Assembly (NCBI GenBank): GCA_937988695.1 | Contig: CALKHM010000083.1 | Location: 1 to 9,731, forward strand | Reading direction: 5' to 3' | Source of the DNA: an uncultured Microbacterium sp. | GTDB taxonomy: Bacteria > Actinomycetota > Actinomycetes > Actinomycetales > Microbacteriaceae | DNA length: 9,731 bases | Part shown: in pieces, positions 4,367-9,731 of the stretch | Numbering within the stretch: position 1 is the first letter of the stretch | How the letters are laid out: each line of letters starts with the position of its first letter | The notes under the pieces: model-generated | Databases searched by the model: none | Told to the model about the DNA's origin: nothing | What the model saw: only the letters and a program-made list of their open reading frames with translations | Program-made: the position numbers and the translations under genes

Positions 4367-6658
4367 TCAGTCCGCCGTCACCAGCGCGCCCGCCGACACC
4401 GTCACGTCCACGAACCGTGCGTCGGCGGCGGTGACCCGGTGCACCGCGCCGGTGACCTCCACGATCGCCTCGGTCTCGCGCTGCGCACACGACGGGCCGA
4501 CCCACAACTCGATCGTGCCCGGCTCGACGATGCGCACCCCATCGCGGCCGGTGAACGCCAGTCGGGCCGTGGGCACGGCGAACGTCACGGTGACCGATTC
4601 CCCCGGCTCGAGCTGGACGCGCTGGTAGCCGAGCAGCTGTGCGACCGGGCGGGTCACGCTGGCGTAGACGTCCCGCGCATACAACTGCACGACGTCGGCT
4701 CCGGCGCGCGTGCCGATGTTGGCGACGCGCACGGTGGCGGTGAACGGCCCGCCGGCATCCACGTCGCCGTCGACCGTCAGGTCGTCGTGCGCGAACGTCG
4801 TGTACGACAGGCCGTGTCCGAACGGCGCTGCCGGCGTGCTGTCGGCGCTCGTGATCTCGTTCGGCCCGCCGAGCACCGGGTGCAGGTACGAGTACGGCTG
4901 CGCACCGGCCGATCGCGGCAGCGACACCGGAAGCCGGCCCGACGGATCGATCCGACCCGACAGCACCCCGGCGATGGCGGGCGCGCCCTCCTCGCCCGGG
5001 AAGAACGCCTGCACGACCGCCGCCGGTGCCAGCGCACCCTCCAGCGCCCAGTCCAGGGCGTATGGGCGTCCCGACAGCACGACCAGCACGACCGGGGTGC
5101 CGGTGCCCACGGCTGCCTCGACGAGCTCGCGCTGCACACCGGGCAGCGCCAGGCTCTCGACGTCGTTGCCCTCGCCGACGGTGCCGCGGCCGAAGAGGCC
5201 GGCGCGGTCGCCGACCACGGCGATCACGACGTCGGCGGCGGATGCCGCGGTCACCGCGGCATCCATCCCCGAACGGTCCTCGCCCTCGACCGCGCAGCCG
5301 GCCACGTGCGTGAGCTGCGCGGCAGGCAGCTCGCTGCGCAGCGCTTCCCGCAGCGAGGGGATCTCGAAGCCCAGCGGCACCTCCGGGTGGTGGGCCAGCA
5401 CGTGATTGGCGAACGAATAGCAGCCCATGAGTGCCTCGGCCGCGTCGGCGTTGGGCCCGATCACGGCGACGCGCGGGGTGCTGGCGGTCAGCGGCAGGAC
5501 CCCGTCGTTGCTGACCAGGATCACAGACCGCTCGGCCAGTGCCCGCGCCGCCGCGCGGTGCTCGGGCCCGTCGAGGTCGACGTGCGCAGGCGGCGACGAG
5601 AAGTCGTCGTCGAGCAGGCCCAGCTCCTCCTTTTGCGCGAGCACGCGCAGCACGGTGCGATCGACCAGCTCTTGGTCGGTGCGTCCGTCGGCGATGCGCG
5701 CGGCCAGGGGAGCCGTGAACGCGTCGCCGTTGGGCAGCTCGATGTCCACGCCCGCGGCCAGGGCGAGCTCGGCGGCCTCGCCGCGGTCGGCGGCCACCGC
5801 GTGCATCGTGTGCAGGAACGCCACCGAGAAATAGTCCGACACGACGGTGCCCTCGAAGCCCCACGCCTCGCGGAGGATCCCGGTCAGATACTCGGGCGTG
5901 GCCGCCACCGGCATCCCGTCGATCTCGGCATACGAGTTCATCACTGAACGAACGCCCCCGTCACGCACCGCCATCTCGAACGGCGGCAGCAGCACGTCGG
6001 CCAGCTCCCGAGGCCCCGCGTGCACCGGCGCGTGGTTGCGCCCCGCCTGCGAGGCCGAGTACCCGACGAAGTGCTTGAGCGTGGCATGCACCCCGGCCTG
6101 CTGCAGTCCGCGCACGTAGGCGGTGCCGATCGTGCCGACGACATAGGGGTCTTCGGCGATGCACTCGTCGACTCTGCCCCAGCGCGCGTCGCGGATGACG
6201 TCGAGCACCGGTGCGAGGCCCTGGTGGATGCCGAGGGTGCGCATGGACGCGCCGATGGCACCGGCCATCCGCTGCACCGACTCCGGGTCGAACGCCGCCC
6301 CCCACGCCAGCGGTGTGGGGAAAGTCGCAGCCTGCCAGGCGGCGAGCCCGGTCAGGCACTCCTCGTGCACGATCGCGGGGATGCCGAGCCGGGTCTGCGT
6401 GCGTAGCCGGCGCTGCTGCTCCCATAGCCACGCGGCGCGCTCGGCGGGCTCGACCGGGCGCGTGCCGTACACGCGGGTGAGGTGACCGATGCCGTGCGCG
6501 ATCGCCTCGTCGTAGCGGGTGGATGTCGCCATCTCGCCCGCCATCGGCGCCACGAGCTCGTCGCCCTGGTCGACCCAGAATCCGACGAGCTGGGCGAGCT
6601 TCTCGTCGAGCGTCATGTCGGCCACCAGCCGGCGCACACGTTCGGATGCGCCGCTCAT
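4367..6658 (-). CDS. cytoplasmic GH3 glycosidase, probably beta-xylosidase/beta-glucosidase (BxlA-like)
   Basis: A 763-aa glycoside hydrolase family 3 enzyme that removes terminal sugars from beta-linked oligosaccharides with retention. Domain order by eye: N-terminal TIM barrel (about 1-345), alpha/beta sandwich (about 375-580), fibronectin-III-like domain (about 640-725). Landmarks: MTLDEKLAQL (15-24), DVIRDARWGR (153-162), KHF (195-197), nucleophile Asp275 in VVSDYFS, probable acid/base Glu496 in GEGNDVESLALPGVQ, and PFGHGLSYT (612-620). No signal peptide, so it acts on imported sugar. The ATG overlaps the stop of the upstream permease gene (ATGA), implying coupled translation; the open frame further upstream is a shadow. 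Streptomyces BxlA, the beta-xylosidase of bxlEFGA, is about this size and sits in the same place. Family call is secure; xylobiose versus cellobiose or another substrate cannot be decided from the sequence alone. Confidence 0.94.
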   Translation of the reverse strand: MSGASERVRRLVADMTLDEKLAQLVGFWVDQGDELVAPMAGEMATSTRYDEAIAHGIGHLTRVYGTRPVEPAERAAWLWEQQRRLRTQTRLGIPAIVHEECLTGLAAWQAATFPTPLAWGAAFDPESVQRMAGAIGASMRTLGIHQGLAPVLDVIRDARWGRVDECIAEDPYVVGTIGTAYVRGLQQAGVHATLKHFVGYSASQAGRNHAPVHAGPRELADVLLPPFEMAVRDGGVRSVMNSYAEIDGMPVAATPEYLTGILREAWGFEGTVVSDYFSVAFLHTMHAVAADRGEAAELALAAGVDIELPNGDAFTAPLAARIADGRTDQELVDRTVLRVLAQKEELGLLDDDFSSPPAHVDLDGPEHRAAARALAERSVILVSNDGVLPLTASTPRVAVIGPNADAAEALMGCYSFANHVLAHHPEVPLGFEIPSLREALRSELPAAQLTHVAGCAVEGEDRSGMDAAVTAASAADVVIAVVGDRAGLFGRGTVGEGNDVESLALPGVQRELVEAAVGTGTPVVLVVLSGRPYALDWALEGALAPAAVVQAFFPGEEGAPAIAGVLSGRIDPSGRLPVSLPRSAGAQPYSYLHPVLGGPNEITSADSTPAAPFGHGLSYTTFAHDDLTVDGDVDAGGPFTATVRVANIGTRAGADVVQLYARDVYASVTRPVAQLLGYQRVQLEPGESVTVTFAVPTARLAFTGRDGVRIVEPGTIELWVGPSCAQRETEAIVEVTGAVHRVTAADARFVDVTVSAGALVTAD

Positions 6659-7539
6659 CCCTTCACCGCCCCGGTCAGCCCGCCCACGATGCGGCGCTCG
6701 AAGATGCTGAAGAAGATCAGCGCCGGCAGCATCGACAGCGACACGAACGCGAGCACCTTGGCGGTGTCCACGGAGTACTGCGACGAGAACGCCTGCACGC
6801 CCAGCGGCAGCGTGAACGACGCATCGTCGTTGAGGATGAACAGCGGCAGCATGTAGCTGTTCCAGCTGGCGATGAAGGCGAGGATGCCGACGGTGATCAC
6901 TCCGGGCTTGGACAGCGGGAGCACCATCCGCCAGAAGAAGCCCAGCCGACCGCATCCATCGATCTCGGCGGCCTCCTGCAGCTCGGCGGGGATCGCCTGC
7001 AGGAACGGGACGAGGATCACGATCGTCATTGGCAGGGCGAAGGCGACCTGCGGGATGATGACGCCCGCGAGCGAGTTCATCAGCCCCAGCGAGCGCACCA
7101 AGATGTACAGCGGCGTGATCGCGACCGTGATGGGGAACATCAGCCCCGCCGTGAACAGCGTGTAGATCGCGCCACGACCGCGGAACCGGTATCGCGACAG
7201 GCCGAAGCTCGCCATCAGGCCGAGCACCACGACGAGCACGGTCGTGGCCACCGCCGCGATCACCGAGTTGCCCACCTCCCGCCAGAACACGTCGCTGGCG
7301 AGCACCTCGAGGTAGTTGGAGAACTGCCAGACCCGCGGCAGCCCGGAGGGGTCCTGGGTGATCTCGGAGTTGGTGCGAAAGCCCCCGATGATGATGTAGG
7401 CGACCGGCGCGAGCATCACGCCCACCAGCAGCAGTGCGATGAACGCGACGATCGGGGTGCTCCATCGGATGCGGCGGCGTGGGCGCCCGGGGGCGCGCCC
7501 AGTGCCGTCCGGGCGCAGCTGCGCGGCAAGGGTGGTCAT
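6655..7539 (-). CDS. carbohydrate ABC transporter permease, MalG type (BxlG-like)
   Basis: A 294-aa inner-membrane subunit that, with the adjacent permease, forms the channel of a CUT1-type sugar importer. Six hydrophobic segments are visible, near residues 28-50, 90-112, 124-146, 157-180, 214-236 and 262-281. The EAA loop that contacts the ATPase is at about 189-213 (EAAEIDG then LPLSKPG). The C-terminus RRIVGGLTGAVKG is typical of MalG-type proteins. The ATG at 7539 overlaps the stop of the first permease gene by the tetramer ATGA and has GGAGGGAAG (7545-7553) five bases upstream. The 3' end overlaps the GH3 start in the same way. No ATPase gene is in the operon; in Streptomyces the related Bxl and Ceb transporters share MsiK, so a distant ATPase is likely. 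Confidence 0.95.
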   Translation of the reverse strand: MTTLAAQLRPDGTGRAPGRPRRRIRWSTPIVAFIALLLVGVMLAPVAYIIIGGFRTNSEITQDPSGLPRVWQFSNYLEVLASDVFWREVGNSVIAAVATTVLVVVLGLMASFGLSRYRFRGRGAIYTLFTAGLMFPITVAITPLYILVRSLGLMNSLAGVIIPQVAFALPMTIVILVPFLQAIPAELQEAAEIDGCGRLGFFWRMVLPLSKPGVITVGILAFIASWNSYMLPLFILNDDASFTLPLGVQAFSSQYSVDTAKVLAFVSLSMLPALIFFSIFERRIVGGLTGAVKG

Positions 7540-8486
7540 CGGCGCTTCCCTCCGGTGAGTGCTCCCTCGGTGTCGCGGCGCAGCACGAAGCGCTGGTAGA
7601 GCAACGCGACCACGAGGGAGATGACGAAGATCACCACGGCCACCGCGTTGCCGTAGCCATAGCTGCCGGCGTTGCGGCCGCTGACGACCATGTAGGTGGC
7701 CATGGTCGAGGTGCCGGCCGTCGAGGCGACGTACTGGCCCCAGATGATGTAGACGAGATCGAACAGCTGCAGCGAGCCGATGATCGACAGAAAGCCCCAG
7801 ATGCGGATGGTGGGCCCGAGCAGCGGGAACACGATGTGCCGCTGGATCTGCCAGAACGACGCGCCGTCGATCGCGGCGGCCTCGGAGAGCTCTTCGGGGA
7901 TGCCCTGGAGCCCGGCCAGGAACAGGATGACGGCGAAGCCCACGTATTTCCAGGTGAGGATCGCCATGAGCGACCAGATCGCGACGCTCGGGTTGGCCAG
8001 CCAGTCGGTGGCCAGCGCTCCCAGGCCGATTCGCTCGAGCAGGCCGTTGACGGCGCCGTCGCTTTGCAGCATGAGGCTCCAGCCGATGCCCACGACGACC
8101 TCGGCGATCACGTACGGGACGAAGATGAGTACCCGGATCAGCGACTGGCCACGCATCTTGCGACCGAGCAGCAGCGCCAGTCCCAGGGCCACCGGCCCCT
8201 GGATGGCCAGCGACAGCACGGCGATGACGGCGTTGTGCCACAGCGCGTCGTGGAACGCGGGATCGGTGAAGATGGTGACGTAGTTTCGCAGCCCGACGAA
8301 GTCGGTGGCCGCCCCGTAGCCGCTCCAGCTGAAGAAGCCGTAGTACGCCGCCATCGCCACCGGGAAGATCACGAACGCGAGGAAGACGATGAGCGCGGGC
8401 GCGATCAGGATGACCAGCTCGAGGCGTACGGGCCATCCGATGCCGCGGCGTCGGCGGGTGGCCGGGAGAGGATCCCTCCCGGCCAC
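7536..8486 (-). CDS. carbohydrate ABC transporter permease, MalF type (BxlF-like)
   Basis: Partner permease of the same importer. With the GTG at 8486 it has 316 aa and begins MAGRDPLPATRRRR, a basic cytoplasmic tail as usual for this family. Hydrophobic segments lie near 24-46, 85-107, 118-140, 168-190, 228-248 and 281-301, and the EAA loop at 202-225 (EAAAIDG then FPLLGP). The start is the weak point. No in-frame ATG exists between the binding-protein stop (8537) and the first membrane segment; GTG 8486 is the only usual start there. The nearest purine-rich site, AGAAGG (8509-8514), is 22 nt away, and the GTG lies inside the 5' arm of a 15-bp hairpin. A start inside the binding-protein gene (for example ATG 8666) or at a rarer codon is possible. 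Function is secure, the 5' end is not. Confidence 0.9.
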   Translation of the reverse strand: MAGRDPLPATRRRRGIGWPVRLELVILIAPALIVFLAFVIFPVAMAAYYGFFSWSGYGAATDFVGLRNYVTIFTDPAFHDALWHNAVIAVLSLAIQGPVALGLALLLGRKMRGQSLIRVLIFVPYVIAEVVVGIGWSLMLQSDGAVNGLLERIGLGALATDWLANPSVAIWSLMAILTWKYVGFAVILFLAGLQGIPEELSEAAAIDGASFWQIQRHIVFPLLGPTIRIWGFLSIIGSLQLFDLVYIIWGQYVASTAGTSTMATYMVVSGRNAGSYGYGNAVAVVIFVISLVVALLYQRFVLRRDTEGALTGGKRR

Positions 8487-8490
8487 CCGC
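8454..8490 (-). promoter_or_regulatory. perfect 15-bp intercistronic stem-loop over the permease start
   Basis: The arms 8454-8468 and 8476-8490 are perfect 15-bp complements (GCGGGTGGCCGGGAG and its partner) around the 7-nt loop AGGATCC. It lies 46 bp downstream of the binding-protein stop. No U-tract follows on the minus strand, so it is not a standard intrinsic terminator. A stable stem here would protect the upstream mRNA from 3' decay and mask the permease GTG (8484-8486), both lowering permease output relative to binding protein. The structure is seen; the effect is inferred. Confidence 0.75.
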
Positions 8491-8536
8491 TCGGCGGGCG
8501 CGGCATGCCTTCTGAATGACGGATGCCATCGGATGC

Positions 8537-9731
8537 CTAGGACTTGGCGGCCGCGGAGTTCACGGCGTCGATGATGCCCTGGGCGTCGCCCTTGCCGGCG
8601 AGCATGTTCACGACCGCGACGTTCAGCGCGTTGCCGACGTTCTGCCCATACATCGTGTCCAGCCACAGCATCACATACGATGCGTCACCGTACGCGGAGA
8701 GCACCGCCTTCAGCGACGGGTCGGTCACCACGTCCACGGCGTCCTTGCTGGCCGGCAGTGTGCCGTAGGCGGTGGCATAGCCCTCCTGGTACTTCTTCTG
8801 CACGATGAAGTTGAGGAACTGTGCACACTGCGGCGGGGCGTCCGCCGAGCAGGAGAAGCCGTCAACGCCGCCCATCATCGCGGACGGGTCGCCCTGGCCG
8901 CCCTCGACGGCCGGGAACGGGAACCAGGACAGATCGGCGAGCGGCTTCTTGTCGGGCGTGAGCGACTGCACGACACCCGGCTCCCACGCGCCCATGAGCT
9001 CCATCGACGCCTTGTGGTTGGCCAGCAGACCTGCCGAGGAGCCTGCGCCCTGCTGTGCGGATGTCGTGAGGAAGCCGTCGTTGAACGGCTTGGTCGCCGC
9101 GAAGTCGGCGAGGTCCTGCCCGGCCTTCAGCCAGCATCCGTCGTCGAACGTGCGGGTGGATGCCGCCTTGTTCATGACGTCTTCGGAGCACTCACGCAGG
9201 GCGAAGAAGTAGAACCAGTGCGCGGCCGGCCAGGCGTCCTTCGCGCCCACCGCCGCAGGAGTGCCGGCGGCCTTGAGCTTGGCGATGTCGGCATCGAGCT
9301 CATCCATCGTCTTGGGGGTGTCGGTGATGCCGGCGGCCTTGAACAGGTCGGAGCTGTAGAAGATGCCGCCCGGCAGCACGGCGACGGGCATGCCGTAGAT
9401 CTTGTCACCCACCGTGAACGCCTTGAACACGCCGTCGCCGAGCGCGGCCTTGGTCTGGCTGGAGATCTTGCCGGTGAGGTCCTGCACCTGGCCGGCCTTG
9501 ACGACGTCGGCGAGCTTGCCGCCGCCGCGCGCCATGAAGATGGTCGGCGCGGCGCCGGAGTTCAACGCGGTCTGCAGCTTGCCGTCCATGTCCTCGTTCT
9601 GGATGAACTGGACGTTGATCTTCACACCGGGATTCGCCTTCTCGAAGTCGGCGATCGTGTCGTTCCAGTACGTCTTGCCGGGGCCGGTGGTGGCGTTGTT
9701 CCAGAACGTCATTGTGACGTCGCCGCCGTCC
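8537..9731 (-). CDS. sugar ABC transporter solute-binding protein (BxlE-like), 5' end outside window
   Basis: Extracellular family 1 solute-binding protein that captures a sugar outside the membrane and hands it to the two permeases. About 397 residues are visible. The open frame continues to the window edge with DGGDVT before MTFWNNATTGPGK, which looks like the start of the mature domain; the Met at 9712 is therefore internal, and the signal peptide with lipobox must lie beyond 9731. Typical stretches are FEKANPGVKINVQ, DGKLQTALNSGAAPTIF, GMPVAVLPGGIFYSSDLF, QQGAGSSAGLLANHKASMELMGAWEPGV and MMGGVDGFSCSADAP. Four cysteines (RECSED, DDGCWL, FSCSAD, PQCAQF) could form two disulfides. The sequence reminds me of Streptomyces BxlE, the xylobiose-binding protein, more than MalE. 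It is the first visible operon gene; promoter and any LacI-type operator lie outside the window. Confidence 0.92.
   Translation of the reverse strand, partial: DGGDVTMTFWNNATTGPGKTYWNDTIADFEKANPGVKINVQFIQNEDMDGKLQTALNSGAAPTIFMARGGGKLADVVKAGQVQDLTGKISSQTKAALGDGVFKAFTVGDKIYGMPVAVLPGGIFYSSDLFKAAGITDTPKTMDELDADIAKLKAAGTPAAVGAKDAWPAAHWFYFFALRECSEDVMNKAASTRTFDDGCWLKAGQDLADFAATKPFNDGFLTTSAQQGAGSSAGLLANHKASMELMGAWEPGVVQSLTPDKKPLADLSWFPFPAVEGGQGDPSAMMGGVDGFSCSADAPPQCAQFLNFIVQKKYQEGYATAYGTLPASKDAVDVVTDPSLKAVLSAYGDASYVMLWLDTMYGQNVGNALNVAVVNMLAGKGDAQGIIDAVNSAAAKS

Noticed and set aside
4367..7465. 1032-aa open frame as a permease-GH3 fusion
   Set aside because: The first 269 residues are an out-of-frame reading of the MalG-type permease gene. 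The GH3 family start is at 6658 with an ATGA overlap.
8454..8490. Stem-loop as an intrinsic terminator
   Set aside because: No U-tract follows the stem on the minus strand, and the downstream genes are tightly overlapped operon members.
8504..8506. ATG at 8506 with AGAAGG as the permease start
   Set aside because: It is out of frame with the permease, and the frame it opens meets a stop after about 33 codons; the purine tract is also only one base from the ATG.
6655..8529. 624-aa open frame as a double permease
   Set aside because: Its first half is the MalF-type gene read out of frame. The true MalG-type start is 7539.
9710..9712. Start of the binding protein at ATG 9712
   Set aside because: No signal peptide would be present, and the frame stays open with mature-type sequence to the window edge.

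Overview
The window looks like chromosomal DNA of a high-G+C actinobacterium, most likely Microbacteriaceae (Microbacterium-like). The grounds are: G+C that I estimate near 70% by eye, actinobacterial sequence types throughout (CoaBC with a PAMH motif, WGSS-type lipoprotein, bxl-type sugar operon), a strikingly frequent heptamer GGATGCC, and a dispersed-type repeat built on GCTCGCTCAACGACC that I recall from this family. No tRNA, rRNA, insertion sequence, phage gene or CRISPR array is visible.

Left part (1-4366) holds single housekeeping or unknown genes separated by repeats. A hairpin, a palindrome and a five-run G tract (1-81) lie just past the end of coaBC (82-1278, minus), which makes 4'-phosphopantetheine for coenzyme A. 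Divergent from it, 29 bp away, is an NRDE/TANGO2-like gene (1308-2024) best started at a GTG that puts Cys at position 2. After it come four 20-bp tandem repeats (2031-2110), then a pentapeptide-repeat-like gene (2227-2889). Its stop codon lies inside a seven-copy repeat array (2886-3141). A convergent paiB-like gene (3153-3767, minus) follows, then a divergent small lipoprotein gene (3825-4247) whose 3' end is duplicated in a 45-bp direct repeat.

Right part (4367-9731, minus strand) is one sugar-utilisation operon in transcription order: solute-binding protein (cut by the window edge), two ABC permeases and a cytoplasmic GH3 glycosidase. Both downstream junctions are ATGA overlaps. Gene order, glycosidase length (763 aa) and the sequence style of the binding protein match the bxlEFGA (xylobiose uptake and beta-xylosidase) operon of Streptomyces. 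No ATPase gene is present, as expected if a shared MsiK-type ATPase serves the transporter. The working model is: a disaccharide is captured outside the cell, imported intact, and split inside by the GH3 enzyme. Substrate identity (xylobiose, cellobiose or other) is inference. A perfect 15-bp stem-loop sits between the binding-protein and first permease genes and covers the best permease start codon, which could set the usual excess of binding protein over permease.

I see no clearly new multi-gene system. The interesting signals are in the non-coding DNA: the start-occluding hairpin, the G-tract after coaBC, the two tandem repeat arrays, the duplicated gene end and the orientation-biased GGATGCC word.
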